The notes beneath the pieces are model-generated. The model saw only the letters and a list, made by a program, of their open reading frames with translations. It was not told where the DNA came from and searched no databases. The position numbers were made by a program, and so were the translations under genes. Below are positions 51,179 through 59,389 of a DNA stretch of 64,000 nucleotides, piece by piece. Within the stretch, counting starts at the first letter, position 1; each line of letters begins with the position of its first letter. The DNA comes from Candidatus Formimonas warabiya (lineage in GTDB: Bacteria > Bacillota > Dehalobacteriia > Dehalobacteriales > Dehalobacteriaceae): NCBI RefSeq assembly GCF_002777255.1, contig NZ_CP017634.1, positions 5,654,903 to 5,718,902 of the forward strand. The letters run 5' to 3'.

Positions 51179-52039
51179 ATGAAAACAATTCTTTCCGGTA
51201 CACAGGTAACGGTAGAAGTGGCGCCTGAAAACCCTACGGTGGTAATTGGGGAGAGGGTAAACCCGACAAGAAAGAAAGAGCTGACAGTGGCCTTGCGGGA
51301 AGGAAGGTTTGACTTAGTAGAAAAAGAAGCCGTCCTGCAAAAAGAGGAAGGAGCAGACGTCATTGACGTCAATGTGGGGGCGCCGGGTGTGGACGAAGTA
51401 ACTGTATTGCCTCAGGTCGTGAAACTGGTCGCCGAGGTGACGGGACTGCCCATTTCTATTGATTCATCGAATCCAAGCGCCATTGAGGCTGCACTTAAGG
51501 TTTGCCCGGGTAAGCCGTTAATCAATAGTGTTTCCGGTGAGGCGCGCTCTCTGGAAAAAGTATTGCCTCTGATTAAGGAATATGGCGCTGCTGTAATCGG
51601 CTTATGTATGGATGACAGCGGCATTAGTTCCGAACCCGGAAAACGGGTGGATATTGCCAAAAGAATCTTAGAACAGGCTTTAGCCCTGGGCATCAAGGAA
51701 GAGGATGTGGTATTTGACCCCCTGGTCTTAGCGGTAGGCACAGATTACCGGGCGGGGAAATATACCTTGGAAACCATGAGGCTGCTCTCCACCGAATTGG
51801 GCGCCAATATCGCCACCGGCTCCAGCAATATCTCCCATGGCCTGCCCAACCGGCCCTATCTGAATAACAGCTTCATCGCTTTGAGTATTCAGAATGGGGT
51901 GAATTTACCCATCGTCAATGTGGGCGCGCCGGGTTTGATGGAAGCGATCAGAAGCACCGACCTGTTATTAGAGAAGGATCCCAAAGCAAGCCGCTTTTTA
52001 AAACTGTATCGGTCCCGGCTTAAGAAAACAAATAGTTAG
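51179..52039 (+). CDS. Methyltetrahydrofolate:corrinoid methyltransferase (methyltransferase II, pterin-binding)
   Basis: A 286-residue TIM-barrel pterin-binding protein like AcsE/MtvA/OdmD. It has VVIGERVNPTRKKEL, EEGADVIDVNVGAPG, LPISIDSSNPSAIEAAL, INSVSGEARS and TGSSNISHGLPNR. It transfers the methyl group from the corrinoid carrier to tetrahydrofolate, giving 5-methyl-THF for the Wood-Ljungdahl or other one-carbon routes. ATG 51179 is preferred to ATG 51161, which is itself part of the ATGGAGG ribosome binding site. It is the last gene of the cluster and is followed by a strong terminator. Confidence 0.93.
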   Translation: MKTILSGTQVTVEVAPENPTVVIGERVNPTRKKELTVALREGRFDLVEKEAVLQKEEGADVIDVNVGAPGVDEVTVLPQVVKLVAEVTGLPISIDSSNPSAIEAALKVCPGKPLINSVSGEARSLEKVLPLIKEYGAAVIGLCMDDSGISSEPGKRVDIAKRILEQALALGIKEEDVVFDPLVLAVGTDYRAGKYTLETMRLLSTELGANIATGSSNISHGLPNRPYLNNSFIALSIQNGVNLPIVNVGAPGLMEAIRSTDLLLEKDPKASRFLKLYRSRLKKTNS

Positions 52040-52103
52040 AATAGAAATATTGATTACCGAAAACCCGGTCGATATGAAGGGTAGAGGATGAAGGGAAGGC
52101 TAA

Positions 52104-52151
52104 GGCGGGTGCCCAAAAACTGTTTAGTTCGTTGGGCGCCCGCCTCTTTTT
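52104..52151 (+). terminator. Strong rho-independent terminator ending the methyl-transfer cluster
   Basis: GGCGGGTGCCCAA (52104-52116) pairs with TTGGGCGCCCGCC (52132-52144), one G-T wobble in a 13-bp stem, with a 15-base loop, then TCTTTTT. It lies between the convergent methyltransferase II gene and asrC. Confidence 0.92.
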
Positions 52152-52162
52152 GTTTAAAAAAC

Positions 52163-53137
52163 TTAAATTCTATTGTAATGGTAGCCCTGGTAATTAATAC
52201 TTTGAGCTAAATGGGCCTCCTTGTTTAATACAACCCCGGTAAGAACCTCGGTTTGAAATTTTTGATATCCTTCCCGGTCGATAATATAGCCAATATGCTC
52301 TTTGTCCAAGGAGCGGTCGATATATTTGTCAATAAATTGGTAGGTATTCTGAATGATTTGGATGACCGGCTCAATTTCCACCCATTCCAGGAAGGTTTGG
52401 GCTAAGCGGGGATTCTTCTTGCCGGTCCGCCCCATGATGATGACCCGGTAAAAATTCTTTCCCCTGGTCCAGGCGGATGTAGGACACTTTAAGATACACT
52501 CTCCGCAGCCGATACACCTTTGGGCATCCCGGACCACTTTCTCATTAATAAATTGAAGGGCCCCGGTAACCCGCTTTCGGCAATTTTTTACACAGGCCTG
52601 GCACCCCACGCATCTTTCCGCCTGATAGTGGGGTTCCACCTGCCCAATAATACCGAAGTCCTGCATATGCGCCTTAATACAATCATTCGGGCATCCTGTA
52701 AGAGCGATTTTGACGTGAAAGTCGTGGGGGTAGACCGCTTTTTCAATCTCATAGGCTAAGGCAGTGGTATCGTAATTGGCATATTGACAAACCCGGTTGC
52801 CAATACAGGCAGAGATGTTTCTCGTTCCTGACGCAGGATAACCTGAGGTGTCCCGTGGAATCGGCACGCCTAATCCTTTGAGATCGTTGATTAAAGGTAG
52901 AATGAGCTGATTGATTTCCTCCATATCTTCCATTCTGATTCCCGGTATCTCAAAGCCCTGTCTGGTGGTGATATGGACCGACCCATTGCCGTATTTTTCT
53001 GCAATCGTTTTAATCACGTCAAAGAACTTAATAGGAAGATGGCCGCCGGGCACCCTGATTCTTAAGGCGGTGATGCCGCGCTCTTTGGTGATCCGATAGG
53101 CATTCTTTTTTAGTTTCTTCGTGTTCATGTCTTGCAT
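52163..53137 (-). CDS. asrC: Anaerobic sulfite reductase subunit C (siroheme)
   Basis: A 324-residue protein. The siroheme/[4Fe-4S] cysteines are in ISACIGNRVCQYANYDT and ALTGCPNDCIKAHMQD. Two inserted ferredoxin clusters follow (CVGCQACVKNCRKRV and CIGCGECILKCPTSA). The N-terminus carries the ferrite-like substrate domain (GSVHITTRQGFEIPG). It reduces sulfite to sulfide in the cytoplasm. The first ATG (53137) sits just behind AGGGGGTG and is kept. It is the third gene of asrABC, read on the minus strand. Confidence 0.93.
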   Translation of the reverse strand: MQDMNTKKLKKNAYRITKERGITALRIRVPGGHLPIKFFDVIKTIAEKYGNGSVHITTRQGFEIPGIRMEDMEEINQLILPLINDLKGLGVPIPRDTSGYPASGTRNISACIGNRVCQYANYDTTALAYEIEKAVYPHDFHVKIALTGCPNDCIKAHMQDFGIIGQVEPHYQAERCVGCQACVKNCRKRVTGALQFINEKVVRDAQRCIGCGECILKCPTSAWTRGKNFYRVIIMGRTGKKNPRLAQTFLEWVEIEPVIQIIQNTYQFIDKYIDRSLDKEHIGYIIDREGYQKFQTEVLTGVVLNKEAHLAQSINYQGYHYNRI

Positions 53138-53148
53138 CCCTTCACCCC

Positions 53149-53946
53149 CTAATCCAATAGCTCTAAAGATTTGGTGTAGTTAAAAACAGGCCCGTCAAGG
53201 CAAACATAGGATTCCCCGATTTTACAGTGCCCGCATTTGCCAACACCGCAGGACATTTTTCTTTCCAAGGAGACCCAAATATTCTCCTCTTTGACGCCCC
53301 GGCGGATAAATTCCTGGCAGGTAAACTTCATCATGAGAGGAGGCCCCACCACAATGACCTGGGTATTTTTTTGATCTTCAAGGTTTATTTCCGGAATGTA
53401 TTTCGTGATCAAACCAATATGACCCGGCCAGGTAAGATCGGCTTTGTCCACCGTAACGAGTACGGAGAACTTTTCCCGCCAGAGCTGGATTTCGTCTTTA
53501 AAAAGAATATCATCCGGCGTTTTAAAACCGGCCAACACATTCAGACTGGCCAGGTGGGCAGGGTGCTGATAATAATTGCTGATAATGCTTTTCACAGGCG
53601 CCAGACCCGTACCCCCTGCCGCGATAATCAAGTGTTTCCCGGCAAAACTTTTAACCGGGAAACCATTCCCGTACGGTCCCCGCACAAAAAGATGATCCCC
53701 TGGTTTTAAGGTATTGATCACATCCGTAAGCTTTCCTACTTTTCTGATCGTTAACTCCAGATAGTCTTCGGTAAAATCGCTGATGGAAATAGGTGCTTCT
53801 CCTACTTTCGGCAGGGATACTTGTAAAAATTGTCCCGAAAGGGGTCTGATCTGGGACGTTTGTAATCGGAAAGTATAATCAATCTCAGTTTGGGGAATCA
53901 CCGCCAGAATTTCTACCTTCTGAGGGAGGTAAACATTATTTTTCAT
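53149..53946 (-). CDS. asrB: Anaerobic sulfite reductase subunit B (FAD/NAD, 2Fe-2S)
   Basis: A 265-residue ferredoxin-NADP reductase-like protein. The FAD-binding region is RPLSGQFLQVSLPKVGEAPI and the NAD region IIAAGGTGLAPVKSII. A C-terminal iron-sulfur motif is in MSCGVGKCGHCKIGESYVC. It passes electrons from NADH towards AsrA and AsrC. The ATG at 53946 is chosen because GGGAGGTG precedes it; a GTG nine bases earlier is part of that ribosome binding site. It overlaps the end of asrA by 11 bases. Confidence 0.93.
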   Translation of the reverse strand: MKNNVYLPQKVEILAVIPQTEIDYTFRLQTSQIRPLSGQFLQVSLPKVGEAPISISDFTEDYLELTIRKVGKLTDVINTLKPGDHLFVRGPYGNGFPVKSFAGKHLIIAAGGTGLAPVKSIISNYYQHPAHLASLNVLAGFKTPDDILFKDEIQLWREKFSVLVTVDKADLTWPGHIGLITKYIPEINLEDQKNTQVIVVGPPLMMKFTCQEFIRRGVKEENIWVSLERKMSCGVGKCGHCKIGESYVCLDGPVFNYTKSLELLD

Positions 53947-54988
53947 TGCTTTCACCTCCCAGCAAATGGGAAACCTTGTTTACAGCGGTACGGAAAGAAA
54001 TATATTCGGGACAAACATCATCGCAGCGCCCACAGCCAACACACATGGGAGTACCAAAACGCTTCGGGTAATCAAAAATTTTATGCATGGTTTTGAAGCG
54101 CATTCTTTGACCAAAGCTTTTCCGGTAAGCGTGTCCTCCCGCCATTTCGGTATAACCGTCAACCATACAGCTTGCCCAAACCCTTCTTCTTTCTCCGCAT
54201 TCCGGGTTGTCCTGGTAAAAGATATCCTTCATGGTGAAACAGGTACAGGTGGGACAGGAAAAATTACATCTCCCGCAGCCGATACATCTTTGATCATAGT
54301 CCTCCCAAAATGGATGGTGGAAAAGATCAGCCTGATGTTTATTTAATGCCTCGATGGATGGAAGCCGGACTTTCATGGAATTCTCATGAATAAATTGGGG
54401 TTGGTAATCAACGATCTCTCCCCTGCCGAAAAGAGCGGTGAATTCCTGAGATTTTACATCACAGACAATCTCTTCTTTTGCTAGGCGTAAAAAGACATCA
54501 TAGTTTAAAAATTGATGAGATCCCACAGAAACACAGGAGCAGGTTTCAAAACCCGTGAGGCATTCCACCACGAAAAACTTCACCTTTTCTCTTAATTGCA
54601 TATAATAACTGTCTGCACAGGAGCCATTATGAATCAGGATATGATCTAATTTTAAGACGGCATTGGCATCACAAGGCCTTAAAAAGAGAATCATCTCTTT
54701 CTCATCAATCTTAGGTTCCATAACTTCATCTTGCGTAAAATAAAATAAGGTTTGTGTAATAGGGTGGATGATCTCCTTGGGGGAGAATCTGGTCTTTTCC
54801 TCCCAAACCATATCCTCCAGACAGGAGATTTCACCATAGGTAATCAGATCCGTGTCGGAAAATGCGCCTAAACCTTTCCTTCTTATGGGGCCATACAAGC
54901 GATATTTGTCTTTTAAAACTTGTGCAATTGTGTTGAATTCTGTTGGATTTAATTTGACTCCCATCTTATCACCACTTTCTCGGTTCAC
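53936..54988 (-). CDS. asrA: Anaerobic sulfite reductase subunit A (ferredoxin-like)
   Basis: A 350-residue iron-sulfur protein with two ferredoxin motifs, CIGCGRCNFSCPTCTC and CVGCGRCDDVCPEY, and LFLRPCDANAVLKLDHI upstream. It is the first gene of asrABC. The GTG at 54988 has AGGAG 7 bases before it. ATG 54964 is an alternative start. The operon may detoxify sulfite or supply sulfide, or dispose of electrons during fermentation. No regulator is adjacent. Confidence 0.92.
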   Translation of the reverse strand: MNRESGDKMGVKLNPTEFNTIAQVLKDKYRLYGPIRRKGLGAFSDTDLITYGEISCLEDMVWEEKTRFSPKEIIHPITQTLFYFTQDEVMEPKIDEKEMILFLRPCDANAVLKLDHILIHNGSCADSYYMQLREKVKFFVVECLTGFETCSCVSVGSHQFLNYDVFLRLAKEEIVCDVKSQEFTALFGRGEIVDYQPQFIHENSMKVRLPSIEALNKHQADLFHHPFWEDYDQRCIGCGRCNFSCPTCTCFTMKDIFYQDNPECGERRRVWASCMVDGYTEMAGGHAYRKSFGQRMRFKTMHKIFDYPKRFGTPMCVGCGRCDDVCPEYISFRTAVNKVSHLLGGESNEK

Positions 54989-55212
54989 GAATATTCTCCT
55001 AAATACGCCTCATGCAGCGATGTTCCTTTAATTTTAACATAATGGGCTATGGACGTGGAATATTTGTTTTTTCCTTTTTATCAAAGATTCAGGATTGTGA
55101 CCCTGACCGGACTGCATGACAATACAAAAAAAGGAAGGATATGGATGACGAATCAGATCGCGCAGGCTGAGCGTATCCCTGTTAGGGCAGGGTACTTAGA
55201 GGGGATGAAGGA

Positions 55213-55244
55213 AGCCATGGTGATAAAAACCATGGCTCATTTTT
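55213..55244 (+). terminator. Terminator-like hairpin in the leader before the MFS gene
   Basis: AGCCATGGT (55213-55221), loop GATAAAA, ACCATGGCT (55229-55237), followed by CATTTTTG: a perfect 9-bp stem and a short T run. No convincing gene on the plus strand precedes it between 54989 and 55213. It may therefore end a small RNA or act as an attenuator for the MFS gene that begins about 100 bases later. Confidence 0.6.
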
Positions 55245-55341
55245 GTCCTATAAAAATAATTTGGCCGGGGAGTTGTTTCTTATCTCTCCATTCCGGTGTA
55301 TAATTTTAACCAGTGCATTATTAACTTCTGGGAGTATGCCG

Positions 55342-56598
55342 ATGAATCACGAAAATAATGGAAGCATCATGAAACCGAAAGGGCAAAAATATCTTGGGGA
55401 GAGAGGGTTTGTCGTCTTTATCGCTTTTTTAGGTGCCTTTATCCCCTTGTCTACGGATATTTACCTCCCTGCCCTTCCCAAGATGGTGCAATACTTCCAT
55501 GCTGCCCCCAGCATGGTCAATCTTACGCTGACATTTTTCTTTATCTTCTATGCCTTGGGAACCCTGTTTTGGGGTCCGCTCAGTGATAAGTACGGCAGAA
55601 AGCCGGTATTGCTGATCGGTATGGGCATCTATTCCTCGGCCAGTATTCTGTGTGTGTTCTCTGTTAATATTTATGCCCTGATTCTATTTCGGGTTTTCCA
55701 GTCCATTGGCTGTGGGGCCGCCACCGCCGTAGCTACCGCCATCGTCAAGGATGTCTATGCCGGCCGGAAAAGATTGACCATTCTTGCCGTGGTGCAATCA
55801 ATGGGCATGGTTGCACCAATCATTTCACCGGTGATGGGGGCGATTATATTAACCTTACTTTCCTGGCGGGGCGTTTTTGCGGTATTGGCTGTCTTTGGGA
55901 TCCTATCCTTGCTGGGGAGTATCGTCATGGAAGAGACGATAGGCATACGCAATACGGGAAGTATCCTCAAATCCCTGGGACGATTAGGGGTGGTGGTAAA
56001 AAATAAGAGCTTTTCATCCCTTCTCTTTACTTTTTCCCTGACCTCGATTGCCTTTATGGCCTTTATATCTGCCTCATCCTATATTTATGTGGATGACTTC
56101 GGGCTCAGCGAACAAACCTACAGTTATTATTTTGCCGCGAACGCCCTGTTCTTTATGTTAGGACCCTTAGTGTATATCAAAATATCAAAACACTTCGGCA
56201 GCCATTCCATTATCACTTTCAGTTATCTGGTGATGAGCATCAGCGGTTTGATGGTAAGTATCCTGGGAAATTTGAGCCCCGTGGTATTTGCCTTATCCCT
56301 GATACCGGCATCCTTGTTTGGCAGCATTATCGGGCCTGCCCGGACGAACCTGATGATTGAGCAGCTGGACGGGGACACCGGAGCCGCATCCTCCCTGATG
56401 AGCTGCGCATATACCTTTTTTGGCAGTATCGGCATGCTGATCATTTCTTTTGATTTTTCCAATCGTATCTTCGTATTGGGATTGTTGCATATGGTCATTG
56501 GCGTTGTAAGCCTGATCCTATGGACCATTATTGCCCAAAAACCATACATTAAACAGGTACCTGATCAGGTGAAAGACAGAGACACTATCATTGCATAA
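55342..56598 (+). CDS. Bcr/CflA-family MFS drug efflux transporter
   Basis: A 418-residue protein with twelve predicted helices. It contains FIPLSTDIYLPALPKM after helix 1 and the MFS signature GPLSDKYGRKPVLLIGM between helices 2 and 3. FRVFQSIGCGAATAVATAIV is typical of the 12-TM drug/proton antiporter branch (Bcr/CflA). ATG 55342 is preferred because GGGAG lies 7 bases before it. It probably exports a toxic compound. No adjacent regulator is seen. Confidence 0.88.
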   Translation: MNHENNGSIMKPKGQKYLGERGFVVFIAFLGAFIPLSTDIYLPALPKMVQYFHAAPSMVNLTLTFFFIFYALGTLFWGPLSDKYGRKPVLLIGMGIYSSASILCVFSVNIYALILFRVFQSIGCGAATAVATAIVKDVYAGRKRLTILAVVQSMGMVAPIISPVMGAIILTLLSWRGVFAVLAVFGILSLLGSIVMEETIGIRNTGSILKSLGRLGVVVKNKSFSSLLFTFSLTSIAFMAFISASSYIYVDDFGLSEQTYSYYFAANALFFMLGPLVYIKISKHFGSHSIITFSYLVMSISGLMVSILGNLSPVVFALSLIPASLFGSIIGPARTNLMIEQLDGDTGAASSLMSCAYTFFGSIGMLIISFDFSNRIFVLGLLHMVIGVVSLILWTIIAQKPYIKQVPDQVKDRDTIIA

Positions 56599-56618
56599 TA
56601 GCTATAGACGGCCCTTTG

Positions 56619-57737
56619 TTACATGTATGGTTCCAGAACAGAAGCTCTTGCGCTCATTTGTTTTTCAAAGTCGAAAACTTCCCGGAATTTGGCCTGCCCG
56701 CGGGCAGACATCAGGTATAGTTTTTCCGGGTCATGATAATACTCCAGGATACTGTCGGCAATATCGCCTGCACTGAGCGGGATGAGGAAAATATCCTTTC
56801 TATGTTCAAAATACTCATTCTGGTTAAGTCCGTCGGTGCAGAAAATGCCCACGTTGTGTAAGGCGGCATCGATGCAGCAGCCTGTAGGAAAGCCGTCGTA
56901 ATTTTTACCCGGGATCAGGATGAACGGAGCATTCGGTGAAACGATCATATCCATTCCCGCATAGAATGCGGGGAAAAAACTGTGGTCTCTCAGCCCGTAA
57001 AATAGGATCCTGTTCTCTAGGCCGCTGATATCGAGTTCATACCTGTCAAAGTTGCCCACCACATGGAACATGATATCCTGGGCCGCCGGGGCAAGCTTTT
57101 TGCACACATCGATGAAAATGTGATATCCTTTGTCCAGTCCCAGGGGCATATATTTATGGGCCACAAAACAGATATCAAAGGTTTTTTTATCTTTTTCGTA
57201 GAATTTTTTGGTTTCGGTGGTATGGAAATACTGGGGATGAGTTACCATCCCATAGATATAGGCAATTTTGTCGGGAGTAACAAAACCACGGTTGATAATA
57301 TAATCCGCGGTCATTTTCTGCGTCACAATCACTTTTCTTAAAAGAGGGGATTGCAGGACCTTGATCAGCCTTGCATCAATCTCTGCATCATTGATCCAAT
57401 ATCCCCCGCCGGGATATAATTCAAATACGAAGGGTGTATTTAACAGTTCATAAACGAAGTAAAAACTATAGGCATTACTTAGAAAAACCGTATAATATAA
57501 GGAGTAAGCTTTGCCTGTCCAATCAAAAAGCGTAAACGGCTTAATTCTATCCTGGAATTGGGGATAGGCGGCCGCATATTCAGCATGGTGCATGTCATAC
57601 CTGGTAGAGTATACTACGCAGTTGGGATATTTCTCCAGGTAATAATTGAATTCGGATATCCGGAAGCCTGTCTTTAGATTGGGAAAATAATCATCGAGAA
57701 TCGCCAGTTTTCTTGGCGTCATATCACTTGTTTCCAT
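56619..57737 (-). CDS. Glycosyltransferase-like protein (GT-B fold)
   Basis: A 372-residue protein with a GT-B-like layout. The N-terminal half is LAILDDYFPNLKTGFRISEF. The C-terminal half has ICFVAHKYMPLGLDKGYHIF, FHVVGNFDRYEL, YGLRDHSFFPAFYAGMDMIV and CCIDAALHNVGIF, in the style of group 1 glycosyltransferases. The conserved ExxxxxxxE motif is not obvious, so it is a distant member. It is probably involved in cell-surface glycan synthesis with the GT2 protein encoded upstream on the same strand. Confidence 0.65.
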   Translation of the reverse strand: METSDMTPRKLAILDDYFPNLKTGFRISEFNYYLEKYPNCVVYSTRYDMHHAEYAAAYPQFQDRIKPFTLFDWTGKAYSLYYTVFLSNAYSFYFVYELLNTPFVFELYPGGGYWINDAEIDARLIKVLQSPLLRKVIVTQKMTADYIINRGFVTPDKIAYIYGMVTHPQYFHTTETKKFYEKDKKTFDICFVAHKYMPLGLDKGYHIFIDVCKKLAPAAQDIMFHVVGNFDRYELDISGLENRILFYGLRDHSFFPAFYAGMDMIVSPNAPFILIPGKNYDGFPTGCCIDAALHNVGIFCTDGLNQNEYFEHRKDIFLIPLSAGDIADSILEYYHDPEKLYLMSARGQAKFREVFDFEKQMSARASVLEPYM

Positions 57738-57895
57738 GCCTGATCCCTCTATTCTTTTGATTTTCCTCAGGTATACAATTGTGATGTTGTGTTGTTTTAT
57801 TTACATTTTACTTTTTTCCGCCTACTTGTCCTTATTTGACCAGTATTTTGCTTTCAGCGGAATTGGTTCCTCTCAGCCTCCTCATTTTTTTCTTC

Positions 57896-58795
57896 CTAAT
57901 TCCCATGGATGGCATAAAAGTTGAAATTCTCCAGTGCCCAATCCATATGATAAAGATGGGTCCGGTAGGATTCGGGATCATGGATGGATGCGCAGTAAAC
58001 CGTTCTCTTGCCCTGGTTTAGCTCGTTGAAGTACTCGAAATATTTCCACCTGTTGGTTTCAGCGAAGGATAAGTTCTTGTGCTTATTGTTCCTGATGCTA
58101 AAGCAGGTATTGGCAATTTTGTCAAGATGGCACCACTGGCTGCCTTCGCAGGCCTGACAAGGTATGGTTTGGGTCATATCGATGGGAATGTCGGTAGTAA
58201 ATCCGGCTTTGAAGGGAGTATATTTATGTACTCTGATGGACAGTTCCGCATCCCCGTAACCGTTTTCTTCGCACCAGTATCCGATGAGGCTGATCAGTTC
58301 CGGCCTTAGGCACTGGCAGTGTCCGGGTACAAAATCAATGATTGTGCCCACTTCGCTGTTCTTTAACTGGAGATAACTTACGCCGTCTCTCTCCTGGGGG
58401 ACGACATCCGGTTGAAAGGCCGGAAGGGGGTAAGCTCTGGGGATTCCCAGGAGCCCCACCTCCGGAAAGGTCTGAAAGATTTTCATAAAACGGCTGATCC
58501 AGTCGGGAACATAAAAAAATACATCGCTTTCCAGGACAATAAAATACTGGTCGGGCCTGCGGCGGGCCAGATTAAAATTGATGGGGTAAATCGGTCCGGA
58601 ATTCACGGGAAACCTGGTTTTCGACTTGATGCGACTGTCTGCCAGGCTTTGGATATACTCCCAGGTGCCATCCTGGGAATTGTTGTCGATAATATGGAGC
58701 TCAAAATCATCCGTTGTTCTTAAAAGGGAACTTAAGTTTCTGACTGTTAATCCCATTCTATGGAAGGTAGAATAGCTGATTAAAGGAGGTGTCAT
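57896..58795 (-). CDS. Family 2 glycosyltransferase (GT-A fold)
   Basis: A 299-residue protein with a GT2 start (LISYSTFHRMGLTVRNLSSL, then HIIDNNSQDGTWEYI) and a metal-binding acidic motif in FIVLESDVFF. The sugar donor and acceptor are unknown. Several C-terminal cysteines and histidines (CQACEGSQWCHLDK) are not typical of the family. It sits 158 bases upstream of the GT-B gene in the same orientation. Confidence 0.8.
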   Translation of the reverse strand: MTPPLISYSTFHRMGLTVRNLSSLLRTTDDFELHIIDNNSQDGTWEYIQSLADSRIKSKTRFPVNSGPIYPINFNLARRRPDQYFIVLESDVFFYVPDWISRFMKIFQTFPEVGLLGIPRAYPLPAFQPDVVPQERDGVSYLQLKNSEVGTIIDFVPGHCQCLRPELISLIGYWCEENGYGDAELSIRVHKYTPFKAGFTTDIPIDMTQTIPCQACEGSQWCHLDKIANTCFSIRNNKHKNLSFAETNRWKYFEYFNELNQGKRTVYCASIHDPESYRTHLYHMDWALENFNFYAIHGN

Positions 58796-59389
58796 AGATA
58801 TCTCTCCGTATTCATGCCGGCAAAAACCGAAAGCAGAAATTTGATTTTTTTATGAACCGGTGCCTTTCCAAAGCTGGTGAGAGAATAGTTCTAATCATAT
58901 TTATTTAGTATATTATTATCTTATGCAACCGGCGGGACATGTTGTGACAAAAAATGTGGGGTCAGGCTTGGCTTATTTGAAAGTTTTACTTATTCAAAGA
59001 TAAATTTGCCCACCCCAGGTGGCCTGGTTTCGTCATAAGTTATGGTGCCGGTTTTTCGTGCCCATAACATACCAAAGGAATTTCCCCATCGAGAGAGAAT
59101 TTATTACATAGCTGGCAAACCAGAATCATGTATCCTGGCTTGTTTTATGTTGCCGGCTTCTGCCCGGAAAGGACAAATCGCCATCGCGCATTTTTTCTTG
59201 TAACAGAACTGTGACAATTTGTGGGTATACTATAGTGCGGAAAAATTAAATTAAAAGAAAAACTTAAAACAGTTAGAAACAATTGGTGATTTGTAGGACA
59301 ATCTTTTTAAGCTTCTTAAAATGAAATTTACTAAAAGTTTTGAATCAAACGGATTCCTTTGCGACAATTATTTATGCAGGAGAAGTAAT
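58796..59389. other. Non-coding interval upstream of the D-Ala-D-Ala carboxypeptidase gene
   Basis: No ORF with a credible start, RNA gene or repeat was recognised over about 590 bases. The GGGTATACTATAG sequence at 59223-59235 is a possible extended -10 element for the downstream gene but I see no good -35. The part next to 58795 must hold the promoter of the minus-strand glycosyltransferase genes. Confidence 0.5.

Noticed and set aside
53227-53709. 160-codon plus-strand ORF opposite asrB.
   Set aside because: Shadow of the well-conserved asrB frame with no family features.
55049-55303. 84-codon ORF before the MFS transporter.
   Set aside because: It crosses the terminator-like hairpin, lacks a ribosome binding site and matches no family.
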